From NCBI RefSeq assembly GCF_000816495.1, contig NZ_JXBK01000001.1, forward strand, positions 303,432 to 357,288: 53,857 nucleotides of DNA. Reading direction: 5' to 3'. The notes beneath the pieces were generated by a model. That model saw nothing but the letters and a program-made list of their open reading frames with translations, did not search any database and was not told the DNA's origin. The stretch comes from Acinetobacter harbinensis (lineage in GTDB: Bacteria; Pseudomonadota; Gammaproteobacteria; Pseudomonadales; Moraxellaceae). This document shows positions 9,419 to 16,244 of this stretch, in pieces (positions within the stretch are counted from its first letter, which is position 1; each line of letters opens with the position of its first letter). Both the position numbers and the translations under genes were made by a program.

Positions 9419-10363
9419 TTAAGCTTTGAGGCCTTGTTCTAAAACATCAAATAGATCGTCAGCAATACTGGTGCCAAACTGATCATCAATTTCACGGATA
9501 CAGGTTGGACTGGTCACATTAATTTCAGTGACGTAATGACCAATCACATCCAAGCCCACAAAAACCAAACCTTTTTCACGTAATAATGGCCCAACTTTGG
9601 CGGCAATCGCTTTATCACTTTCAGTTAATGCGCGTGCTTCACCTAAACCGCCGGCAGCCAAGTTGCCACGCACTTCACCATTTTGCGGAATACGCGCCAG
9701 ACAATACGGTACAGCTTCGCCATTAATCATCAAAATACGTTTATCCCCCTCGACAATTTCCGGAATATAACGCTGCGCCATAATCGGCTGCGTGCCATTG
9801 TTGGTTAACATTTCAATGGTTGAGCCAATATTAATGCCGTCTTGATACAAACGGAAAATGCCCGTACCGCCCATGCCATCCAGAGGTTTGACAATCACAT
9901 CCACCTGCTCTTTCAAAAACTCACGGATTAGACCTTCATTTGAGGTGACCAACGTCGGCACTTGTAGTTCAGGGAACTGCGTTGCAAATAATTTTTCATT
10001 ACAATCACGTAGGCTTTGCGGTTTGTTAATAATCCACGCACCTTCACGTTCTGCCTGCTCTAAAATATAAGTCGTATAGACAAAGTTCATATCAAACGGC
10101 GGATCTTTACGCATCAACACCACGTCGTAATCGGCAATTAATTGTTTTTGTTTAGCGCCCAACTCATAATAATGAGCGTGATTTTCAAACACCTGTAAGG
10201 GAGAAATCAGAGCAAATGCTTTGCCCTGTTCAATATACAAATCTTGCTGCACTGCATAACCCAATTCGTGCCCACGGCGTGCCGCAGCCCACAGCATCGC
10301 CATGGTCGAATCTTTTTTCAGGTTAACGTTTTCGATGGGATCCATCACCACAAGTACGCGCAT
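9419..10363 (-). CDS. gshB: Glutathione synthetase
   Basis: ATP-grasp enzyme that joins glycine to gamma-glutamylcysteine, the second step of glutathione synthesis. The N-terminal VLVVMDPIENVNLKKDSTM motif, the ATP-binding region VIVKPLDGMGGTGIFRLY, and the C-terminal INVTSPTCIREID with the metal-binding Asn are all present; 314 aa is normal. Transcription is leftward and ends at the terminator just downstream. The partner gene gshA is 17 kb away in this window (27371-28948), and a glutathione-peroxidase-family gene lies just upstream on the same strand. Confidence 0.97.
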   Translation of the reverse strand: MRVLVVMDPIENVNLKKDSTMAMLWAAARRGHELGYAVQQDLYIEQGKAFALISPLQVFENHAHYYELGAKQKQLIADYDVVLMRKDPPFDMNFVYTTYILEQAEREGAWIINKPQSLRDCNEKLFATQFPELQVPTLVTSNEGLIREFLKEQVDVIVKPLDGMGGTGIFRLYQDGINIGSTIEMLTNNGTQPIMAQRYIPEIVEGDKRILMINGEAVPYCLARIPQNGEVRGNLAAGGLGEARALTESDKAIAAKVGPLLREKGLVFVGLDVIGHYVTEINVTSPTCIREIDDQFGTSIADDLFDVLEQGLKA

Positions 10364-10530
10364 ATCGATCTACTCAGATATTTTCAATTGGCAAAAGTAT
10401 AGCGAAATTCAAGCGCTTTGTTTCACCAAGTTATGTAACTATAAGATGATAAAAAAGTGATTTCATTCAATTAAATATTCAATGCGCTGTATTTAAATCA
10501 ATCCAGCCAAGTGAATTTTATCTCTGCGTT

Positions 10531-11013
10531 TTATGCCAACAGGCGTTGAATATCTTTGGCAATTTTTTCAGGTTTGATGATCGGTGCATAACGTTTAATC
10601 ACTTCACCTTTTTGATTAATTAAAAATTTGGTGAAATTCCACTTAATCCGCTGAGTGCCTAAAATTCCTTTCGCCTGCGTGCTTAAGTATTGATACAGCG
10701 GATGCGCGCTCGGCCCATTCACATCGACTTTGGCAAACATCGGAAATGAAACCCCATAATTACGTTGGCAAAAACCGCCTATTTCCGCATTGCTTAATGG
10801 ATCTTGATGAGCAAATTGGTTACAGGGGAAACCTAAAATAACCAAACCCTGCTGTTGATAGTCTTGATAGAGCTGCTCTAGACCTTCAAACTGTGAGGTT
10901 AAACCGCATTGGCTGGCGGTATTGACAATAAGTACAACTTTATCTTGATACGCGGATAAATCTTGTGACTGCCCTTCTAAAAGTTCAGCCTGAAAATCAT
11001 AAATTGTGGTCAT
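10531..11013 (-). CDS. Glutathione peroxidase family (BtuE/GpxA type)
   Basis: A 160-aa thiol peroxidase. The peroxidatic Cys36 is in [19 protein letters not shown], the second conserved motif is GFPCNQF (Cys64, Gln66), and Trp125-Asn126 in KWNFTKFL complete the Cys-Gln-Trp-Asn site. Cys82 in [11 protein letters not shown] is another conserved Cys, which suggests the thioredoxin-linked type found in many bacteria rather than a strictly glutathione-dependent enzyme. The start is the ATG at 11013; the preceding in-frame TTG is unlikely. AGCGAGAT lies 5 nt upstream of the ATG and recurs at other starts here. No signal peptide is seen, so it should be cytoplasmic. Confidence 0.92.
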   Translation of the reverse strand: MTTIYDFQAELLEGQSQDLSAYQDKVVLIVNTASQCGLTSQFEGLEQLYQDYQQQGLVILGFPCNQFAHQDPLSNAEIGGFCQRNYGVSFPMFAKVDVNGPSAHPLYQYLSTQAKGILGTQRIKWNFTKFLINQKGEVIKRYAPIIKPEKIAKDIQRLLA

Positions 11014-11088
11014 CAATCATCTCGCTTTGATTAAAAAATAATACCTTTAAAGCCGTACGGTTAGAACTGCTTAAATTACCAATAAACC

Positions 11089-11143
11089 TTGCTGCAATTA
11101 ATATTGCACACAATTTAATTGTGTGCAATATTAATTGCAGCAA
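11089..11143. repeat. 55-bp near-perfect palindrome
   Basis: Bases 11089-11115 and 11117-11143 are exact reverse complements (27 bp each) around a single central T at 11116. Each arm contains its own smaller dyad, TGCAAT-TAAT-ATTGCA, so the hexamer TGCAAT or its complement occurs four times. Neither side carries a T-run adjacent to the stem, so it does not look like a terminator. It lies in the divergent promoter region between the peroxidase gene and the DUF3565 gene and may be an operator. Confidence 0.9.
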
Positions 11144-11214
11144 AAAATGAAAACAAACGTATTTTTAAAGGTTAAGGTTAAAGTTTAGAGCCACCATAAA
11201 ATGGAGATAAAGAC

Positions 11215-11412
11215 ATGCAGCAGGCAATTATTGGTTTTCACGTGGATGAAGAAAATGATTGGGTCGCAGATTTAGCCTGCGGGCACGGACAGCATGTGCG
11301 GCATAATCCACCGTGGCAAAACCGTCCTTGGGTGATGAGCGAGCAAGGGCGGCAGGAAAAATTAGGCATGATGTTAGCGTGTAAGAAGTGTGATGATGAA
11401 GGTCATCAATAA
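11215..11412 (+). CDS. DUF3565 family small protein
   Basis: A 65-aa soluble protein of the DUF3565 family, function unknown. It has the family pattern: N-terminal QAIIGFHVDEENDWVADLAC, then GHGQHVRHNPPWQNRPWV, then a C-terminal LACKKCD. The Cys-Gly-His, the His pair and the CxxC-like KKCD end suggest a metal-binding site, but this is inference. GGAGATAAAGAC before the ATG is a good ribosome binding site. It is divergent from the peroxidase gene, and the 55-bp palindrome lies between them. Confidence 0.88.
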   Translation: MQQAIIGFHVDEENDWVADLACGHGQHVRHNPPWQNRPWVMSEQGRQEKLGMMLACKKCDDEGHQ

Positions 11413-11628
11413 TTCAACTTTCTCTGTTTTCGAATGTGATCAATAAATGGTTTTTTACGTCGTTATTTAAATATATTTTCTGTTGTATTGCAGCGTGGCT
11501 TCTTTAATTCACTTGAAATATTAACGAAAGCTTTAGCCAATGCAACTTCAAAAAGTGCTCTAATTCTTCAAAAATAAGGCCCTATTCTCTATAGAACCCT
11601 ATTAAGAATCAATAGTTTATCTTAATGC

Positions 11629-12279
11629 TTAGATTCCATATTTCACACGGTAATCTTCCATTTTTGCTAAAGCCTCTTTTTCGCCTTTAGCCGCTAAAAA
11701 GTCCATTAAATCTTTCATGGTAATCAGTGCATGGACTGGAATTTCTAATTCTTTTTGCACTTCTTGAATGGCAGATAAGTCGCCCTGACCTTTTTCTTGA
11801 CGATCCAGCGCCACCAAAACACCAGCAATTTGTGCACCGGCATGTTTAAGCACTGTCACCACTTCACGAATAGCTGTTCCTGCGGTAATCACATCATCAA
11901 TAATCCAAACTTTTTGACCTTCAACAGATGCGCCCACCAACATACCGCCTTCGCCATGATCTTTGGCTTCTTTACGGTTAAAGCCCCACGGCATGCTTAC
12001 GCCATGATTTTGTGATAAAGCCACTGCGGTTGCCGCCACAAATGGAATGCCTTTATAGGCTGGTCCAAAAATCACATCAACATTGTCGCAAGTATTGAGT
12101 TTATCGGCATAGCCTGAAGCTAAAAGCGTGAGTGCATCGCCATCATTGAGCAAACCGGCATTAAAAAAATAAGGACTCACCCGACCTGATTTTAAAGTAA
12201 ACTCACCAAATTTAAGCACACCGCGTGATAAGGCAAGTTCGATAAATGCTTGAGGGTTAAAAGTCGCTTGCGAGGTCAT
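11629..12279 (-). CDS. pyrE: Orotate phosphoribosyltransferase
   Basis: Converts orotate and PRPP to OMP in pyrimidine synthesis. The PRPP-binding motif VWIIDDVITAGTAIREVV is near residue 125, and FGPAYKGIPF with the catalytic-loop Lys, plus the N-terminal FGEFTLKSGRVSPYFFN, are typical. From the ATG at 12279 the protein is 216 aa, the length of Acinetobacter PyrE; GGAG sits 8 nt upstream. A longer frame from a TTG at 12291 is less likely. It diverges from the exonuclease III/Crc-type gene with a 40-bp gap, the same neighbourhood as pyrE-crc in Pseudomonas. I see no strong terminator in the 216-bp gap downstream. Confidence 0.97.
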   Translation of the reverse strand: MTSQATFNPQAFIELALSRGVLKFGEFTLKSGRVSPYFFNAGLLNDGDALTLLASGYADKLNTCDNVDVIFGPAYKGIPFVAATAVALSQNHGVSMPWGFNRKEAKDHGEGGMLVGASVEGQKVWIIDDVITAGTAIREVVTVLKHAGAQIAGVLVALDRQEKGQGDLSAIQEVQKELEIPVHALITMKDLMDFLAAKGEKEALAKMEDYRVKYGI

Positions 12280-12319
12280 GAGGTGCTCCAAAATTCATAA
12301 ACTGAGGTAAGACCTGCGC

Positions 12320-13153
12320 ATGATACCAAAGAGTAGCTATCCAAGTGACCAAAAAATTCTACGCGTCGTTTCAATTAACGTAAATGGACTGCGGGCTGCT
12401 GTGACCAAAGGTTTACTTGAATGGTTAGAACAGTCCGAAGCCGATGTGATTTGTATGCAAGAAAGTCGAATCACCCATGCGCAGTGGACTGAAAAATTCA
12501 GACCTGAAGGTTGGCATACGCATCTATTTCCAGCCGAACGCGCAGGTTATGCCGGCACGGCCATTTATAGTCGCTTACCCTTTGTGTCAGTGACCGATGG
12601 TTTGGGCTTTGAACTGGCCGATTCGCAAGGGCGTTTTATTAGCGCAGAATTCGATTTGGGTTTAGATAAACCCGTGCATATTTGCTCACTGTATCTGCCC
12701 TCTGGTTCCTCCGGTGAAGAAGCGCAAGCGCGTAAAGATCACTTTTTAGATCAGTATCAAGATATTTTAAAGCAATGGCGCGATGAAGATAAATCGGTCA
12801 TCGTCTGTGGCGACTACAACATTGTGCATAAGCGTATTGATATTAAAAACTGGTCGGGCAATCAAAAATCGTCTGGTTGCTTACCGCATGAACGTGCATG
12901 GCTCGATCACCTTTATGATGATTTAGGTTATGTCGATACCTTTCGCGAAGTACGTCAAGAGGCTGAAGTTTATTCGTGGTGGTCGAATCGCGGTCAAGCA
13001 CGCGCCAACAATGTCGGTTGGCGCATTGATTACCAAGCCTGCTCACCGGACTGGAAAGCACGTACTGTCAACGCTTGGGTCTATAAAGAGACATGGTTTA
13101 GCGATCACGCACCGGTGATTATTGATTACCAAATTTCATCTCTAACCCAGTAA
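12320..13153 (+). CDS. crc: Exonuclease III-family protein, orthologue of Crc by position
   Basis: A 277-aa member of the exonuclease/endonuclease/phosphatase family. Next to pyrE this gene corresponds to Pseudomonas crc, the catabolite repression factor that acts with Hfq on mRNAs. Unlike Pseudomonas Crc, where several nuclease residues are replaced, this protein keeps the whole exonuclease III set by alignment of motifs: Glu48 (CMQESR), Tyr125 (SLYLPSG), Asp165 and Asn167 (CGDYNIVH), Asp237 (WRIDYQ), and Asp262-His263 (FSDHAP). It may therefore be an active nuclease, a regulator, or both. The ATG at 12320 has only a distant GAGG upstream. The next element downstream is a GGA-rich RNA. Confidence 0.85.
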   Translation: MIPKSSYPSDQKILRVVSINVNGLRAAVTKGLLEWLEQSEADVICMQESRITHAQWTEKFRPEGWHTHLFPAERAGYAGTAIYSRLPFVSVTDGLGFELADSQGRFISAEFDLGLDKPVHICSLYLPSGSSGEEAQARKDHFLDQYQDILKQWRDEDKSVIVCGDYNIVHKRIDIKNWSGNQKSSGCLPHERAWLDHLYDDLGYVDTFREVRQEAEVYSWWSNRGQARANNVGWRIDYQACSPDWKARTVNAWVYKETWFSDHAPVIIDYQISSLTQ

Positions 13154-13156
13154 TTA

Positions 13157-13174
13157 AGTGAACACTTGTTCACT
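13157..13174. promoter_or_regulatory. 18-bp perfect dyad, possible GacA/UvrY-type site
   Basis: AGTGAACA-CT-TGTTCACT is an 8-2-8 perfect inverted repeat starting 4 bp after the crc stop. Its centre is about 67 bp upstream of the inferred RNA start near 13232. GacA/UvrY sites upstream of CsrB/RsmXYZ genes are also 18-bp dyads at about this distance, although the hexamers differ from the TGTAAG/CTTACA consensus of pseudomonads. It lacks a T-run, so it is not a terminator. The role is inferred. Confidence 0.5.
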
Positions 13175-13200
13175 CAAACATATCTAAATGCCTACAGTGC

Positions 13201-13228
13201 TTGACGCGTTTAAGTATTTTTATACATC
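13201..13228 (+). promoter_or_regulatory. Candidate promoter of the GGA-rich RNA
   Basis: TTGACG at 13201-13206 is a good -35 box. The -10 is poor: TACATC at 13223-13228 gives a 16-nt spacer, and TATACA at 13221-13226 gives 14. A weak -10 with a good upstream dyad would fit an activated promoter. Start of transcription would be about 13232-13236. Confidence 0.45.
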
Positions 13229-13231
13229 TTA

Positions 13232-13411
13232 TTTAAGCGCATTATTGCTTCACGGCAAAAGGATACGTCAGGACGACAGCAAAAGGACAGGACGCCGAAG
13301 GATGGAAACAAAATAAATGGCCTAGGTGGTTTATTTTGCAAGGATGTGACAACGGACGTTACCGTGAGACCCGCATGATCAGGATGATTAAATGCGGGTT
13401 TTCTCTTTTTT
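13232..13411 (+). ncRNA. GGA-rich small RNA, CsrB/RsmXYZ-like (CsrA-titrating) candidate
   Basis: A region of about 180 nt with no credible reading frame and nine GGA motifs, at 13261, 13271, 13285, 13290, 13300, 13304, 13342, 13354 and 13382; seven are AGGA. Several can sit in loops: GTC-AGGAC-GAC (13267-13277), GTGAC-AACGGAC-GTTAC (13346-13362), and ATC-AGGAT-GAT inside the terminator loop. A 9-bp stem CAAAATAAA/TTTATTTTG (13309-13317 with 13330-13338) separates two GGA groups. It ends in a strong terminator. Multiple loop-exposed GGA motifs, intergenic location and an upstream dyad are hallmarks of RNAs that sequester CsrA/RsmA. The ends are approximate. I do not know of a described family that covers this locus; this is inference from pattern. 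Confidence 0.72.
13369..13411 (+). terminator. Rho-independent terminator of the GGA-rich RNA
   Basis: ACCCGCAT (13369-13376) pairs with ATGCGGGT (13392-13399), followed by TTTTCTCTTTTTT. The loop carries CAGGATG, itself a GGA motif closed by ATC/GAT. Confidence 0.9.
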
Positions 13412-13585
13412 AAGACCTGTATTTTAAATTTTCAATGCCTTTTTCTAGATCACCAGTTTGGTACATTAAGATGTCATTTTGATGACCTCTTGCGCTTATT
13501 TACATGCAATGCTCTATCTTGACCCTAGAGCTCAGTTGAAATTTTCGCTAGGCTGGTCAATCACAGACAATTTTATAGGCGCTGT

Positions 13586-13933
13586 ATGCTGAAAATTTAT
13601 GGTATTAAAAATTGTAATTCAATGAAAAAAGCTTTTGATGCATTAAACGCTCAAGGCTTAGCTTATGAATTCCATGATTATAAAAAACAGGGCATTGATG
13701 CTGAAACGGTAAAAGCATGGTTAGATGCCGTCGGGCAAGAAGTCATTCTCAATAAAAAAGGCACCACATGGCGTAAACTCAGTGCTGAAGAACAAAGTGC
13801 AGCATTGGGCAGCGAAACCGGATTAATCAGCGCATTAACCACGCACAGCAGCTTAATTAAACGTCCGGTACTACAAACGGAACAAGGGTATATCGTCGGT
13901 TATGATGAAGCGGCTTATCAGGCCCTTAAATAA
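13586..13933 (+). CDS. ArsC/Spx-family reductase, YffB type
   Basis: A 115-aa protein of the ArsC/Spx thioredoxin-fold family. It begins LKIYGIKNCNSMKKAFDAL, with a single active-site Cys in GIKNCN as in E. coli YffB, and has the family RP near the C-terminus (SLIKRPVLQT). YffB proteins are thought to be glutathione-dependent thiol reductases, but their substrate is not settled, and a real arsenate role is unlikely because no ars genes are near. The ATG at 13586 has AGGCG upstream. It follows the GGA-rich RNA by 174 bp (13412-13585), in which I see nothing certain. Confidence 0.88.
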   Translation: MLKIYGIKNCNSMKKAFDALNAQGLAYEFHDYKKQGIDAETVKAWLDAVGQEVILNKKGTTWRKLSAEEQSAALGSETGLISALTTHSSLIKRPVLQTEQGYIVGYDEAAYQALK

Positions 13934-13962
13934 GTGCTCCATAGTTGCAATGCGAGATATAA

Positions 13963-13997
13963 AAAAGCCTAACCGAAATCAGCTAGGCTTTTCTTTT
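13963..13997. terminator. Bidirectional terminator between yffB-like and DUF2147 genes
   Basis: AAAAGCCTA (13963-13971) pairs with TAGGCTTTT (13984-13992) around a 12-nt loop, with A-rich and T-rich flanks on the two sides. It lies between two convergent genes. Confidence 0.85.
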
Positions 13998-14015
13998 TTA
14001 CAGCTTAACTTTCAC

Positions 14016-14453
14016 TTAGTTGGCACGAACCCAAGTTTGGTTACGACCTAAAGCGGCAACGCCAATAAAGCCACGAAGTTGTAATTTCTTACCGCCTTCG
14101 ATCATTTGGCCTTTCAACTTATAGGTTTTACCTGATTGAGGATCAAGAATAGTGCCGCTCTCATAGGTGTTATCGCCGTTATTTTTTAAACCATGCACAA
14201 TCTTTAAGCCTTTCAAAGATTTGTTATGGTAAGGCCCTTCACATTTCGAGCAGGCTTTTTCTTCACCTGGCGTCAAGATACTTTGGATGGTTGCAGACAA
14301 TGTGCCGTTTTGTTGCTCAGTAAATTTCACCACGGCTTTCGGTTGTTTTGTTTTATCGTCGATCGTTTTCCAAACGGTTTCGTTTAGTGGATCGGCAGCG
14401 TTGGCCAATGCTGTGAGTCCGAGCAATCCTAGTGCAAGTGCGATTTTTTTCAT
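14016..14453 (-). CDS. DUF2147 family periplasmic protein
   Basis: A 145-aa exported protein. Residues 1-19 (MKKIALALGLLGLTALANA) form a signal peptide with an ANA-A cleavage site. The mature part has the DUF2147 pattern: W-K-T-I-D-D-K-T-K-Q-P-K-A-V-V-K-F, then GLKIVHGLK, then YESGTILDPQSGKTYKLKG and the closing RGFIGVAALGRNQTW. A pair of Cys in ACSKC may form a disulfide or bind metal. Members are often expressed under envelope stress in related bacteria, but the function is unknown. It is a single leftward gene. Confidence 0.9.
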   Translation of the reverse strand: MKKIALALGLLGLTALANAADPLNETVWKTIDDKTKQPKAVVKFTEQQNGTLSATIQSILTPGEEKACSKCEGPYHNKSLKGLKIVHGLKNNGDNTYESGTILDPQSGKTYKLKGQMIEGGKKLQLRGFIGVAALGRNQTWVRAN

Positions 14454-14609
14454 TTTTGTTTATTTCCCTAGTCTAGTTTAAGACCTAATCATTATTAAAA
14501 AGTCACAACATTTTTGCAATTTTTGCGTGTGACCATTTAGTGTAACCTTGTAACTTGTGTTGGTAAATACAACTGCATTTTACGCCAGAAATAACAAGAT
14601 GGAAAAACT

Positions 14610-15521
14610 ATGAAGATAAGCCCATTGTGGAAACAATTAATTACAGAGGGCATTTTAAAAACTGCCATTCGTAAACCCAGTCAATTTAACTTACCGCCCC
14701 ATTCTATCCGTTTTGCTTTGGAGCAAATGTGCCGCGCCTTTCCGTGTAATAAGCAAGTTCAGATCAGATCACTGCGCTTAGCGGGCTTTCCTGCTGAAGA
14801 AATTAAACCACAAAATGAAGCAACGCAACTCATTTTACATATTCATGGCGGTGCGTTCTTTTTAGGCTCGCTTAATACCCATCGTGCGTTCTTAAGCAAC
14901 GTCGCGGCACGTACGCAAATGCAAGTCATTCATGTCGATTATCCACTTGCACCGGAGCATGCCTATCCTGAAGCGGGCGATGCTCTTTTTGAGGTCTATA
15001 CCACGCTCTTGGCACAAGGAATTCAGGCCAAAGACATTATTTTATCCGGTGATTCTTGTGGTGCAAATCTGGCTTTAGCGCTGGCTTTAAGAATCCAACA
15101 AGAACAGTTGCCGCAAGTGGCCGGTTTGATTTTACTCTCACCGTTTTTAGATTTGACCTTAAGCAGTGAGTCTTTGCGTTATAACGCCAAACACGATGCC
15201 TTGTTATCGATTGAAACCTTAGAAACAGGGATTGATTACTATGTGCCTAAAGCCATCGATAAAGCAGACCCCAGCGTATCGCCGTTATTTGCCGACTTAA
15301 GCGGTTTACCGCCGACCTTGGTACAAGTGGGTTCAAAAGAAATTTTATTAGATGATGCGCAGCGCTTTAAAGAAAAAGCGGAGCAGGCCAATGTTGCGGT
15401 TACCTTTAAACTGTACACTGGAATGTGGCATGAGTTTCAGCTGTTTCATGCGTGGTTTGATGAAGCACAGCAAGCCTTAGCTGACTTGGCCGAATTTGCC
15501 CATCAACTGGATCGAAATTAA
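14610..15521 (+). CDS. Alpha/beta hydrolase, hormone-sensitive-lipase (HSL) type esterase
   Basis: A 303-aa cytoplasmic esterase-like enzyme. The HSL-family oxyanion motif HGGAFFLGS lies at residues 79-88, and the nucleophile elbow GDSCGANLA puts Ser149 at the active site. A candidate Asp lies in EILLDDAQ and the His in GMWHEFQLF, completing the triad; DPSVSPLFADL is the conserved loop before the Asp. There is no signal peptide. Typical substrates are short-chain acyl esters; the specific one cannot be read from the sequence. It is a single gene that ends at a hairpin shared with the convergent GST gene. Confidence 0.9.
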   Translation: MKISPLWKQLITEGILKTAIRKPSQFNLPPHSIRFALEQMCRAFPCNKQVQIRSLRLAGFPAEEIKPQNEATQLILHIHGGAFFLGSLNTHRAFLSNVAARTQMQVIHVDYPLAPEHAYPEAGDALFEVYTTLLAQGIQAKDIILSGDSCGANLALALALRIQQEQLPQVAGLILLSPFLDLTLSSESLRYNAKHDALLSIETLETGIDYYVPKAIDKADPSVSPLFADLSGLPPTLVQVGSKEILLDDAQRFKEKAEQANVAVTFKLYTGMWHEFQLFHAWFDEAQQALADLAEFAHQLDRN

Positions 15522-15534
15522 GTCAAAATTGTAC

Positions 15535-15570
15535 ACGCCTAAAGATCAACTCTGATCTTTAGGCGTTTTC
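15535..15570 (+). terminator. 14-bp hairpin spanning the end of the GST gene
   Basis: ACGCCTAAAGATCA (15535-15548) is perfectly complementary to TGATCTTTAGGCGT (15553-15566) with an ACTC loop, followed by TTTT. It includes the stop codon and last codons of the convergent glutathione transferase gene. It should terminate the esterase transcript. Confidence 0.82.
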
Positions 15571-16241
15571 ACTGGCCGATAAGGCTCTAAATAGTTTACC
15601 CAAGCCTGCTCTTGTAAAGCAGCATCCATCCACTGCTGAACCGCAGCATGCTGACGCATGGTTTCTACATATTGTTGGGCAGAGGCACTTAACGGCAAGC
15701 CATAGCTCAGTAAGCGCATCACCACGGGTGCATAAAAGGCATCCGCAATGCAGAACGCACCACATAAAAAACCTTGTGCATGCGGTCGCTGTGCCCAAAT
15801 AGACTCAATCCGTTCAACCTCTTGACGCAGCTGTGCATTTTGCTGCCATAAACGCTGACCGACTTCGCTTAAGTTGGCTTGAATATTCATGCCACAGTCA
15901 CTGCGCAAATGAGTAAAGCCACTGTGCATTTCGGCAGAAATACAACGTGCATGTGCGCGTAGCTTGCGCTCTGTTGGCCACAATGCCTGCTGTGGATGTT
16001 GCTCGGCCAAATACTCACAAATAGCCAAAGAATCCCACAGCACTACATCCTGATCGATTAATACCGGCACTTTGCCATTGGGATTAATCGCCAAAACATC
16101 TTGCTTAAACGTTCCCGTATTGCGTTCTGCGGGAAAGGGCAACATTATTTCTTTAAACGGCAAATCAAAGGCCTTGAGCACCAACCATGGCCGCATGGAC
16201 CAACTCGAATAATTTTTATTGGCGATATACAGCTGATACAT
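15546..16241 (-). CDS. Glutathione S-transferase
   Basis: A 231-aa GST with an N-terminal thioredoxin fold (YQLYIANKNYSSWSMRPWLV) and an all-helical C-terminal domain. The NYSSWSMRP motif, with Ser residues near position 12, marks the class with a Ser active site. The glutathione-binding NPNGKVPVLID and WDSLAICEYLAE (with the SNAIL/TRAIL-type Ser) are clear. The substrate cannot be told. It lies 3 bp downstream of dsbD in the same direction, which suggests co-transcription with this thiol-redox gene. Confidence 0.92.
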   Translation of the reverse strand: MYQLYIANKNYSSWSMRPWLVLKAFDLPFKEIMLPFPAERNTGTFKQDVLAINPNGKVPVLIDQDVVLWDSLAICEYLAEQHPQQALWPTERKLRAHARCISAEMHSGFTHLRSDCGMNIQANLSEVGQRLWQQNAQLRQEVERIESIWAQRPHAQGFLCGAFCIADAFYAPVVMRLLSYGLPLSASAQQYVETMRQHAAVQQWMDAALQEQAWVNYLEPYRPVKTPKDQS

Positions 16242-16244
16242 AGC

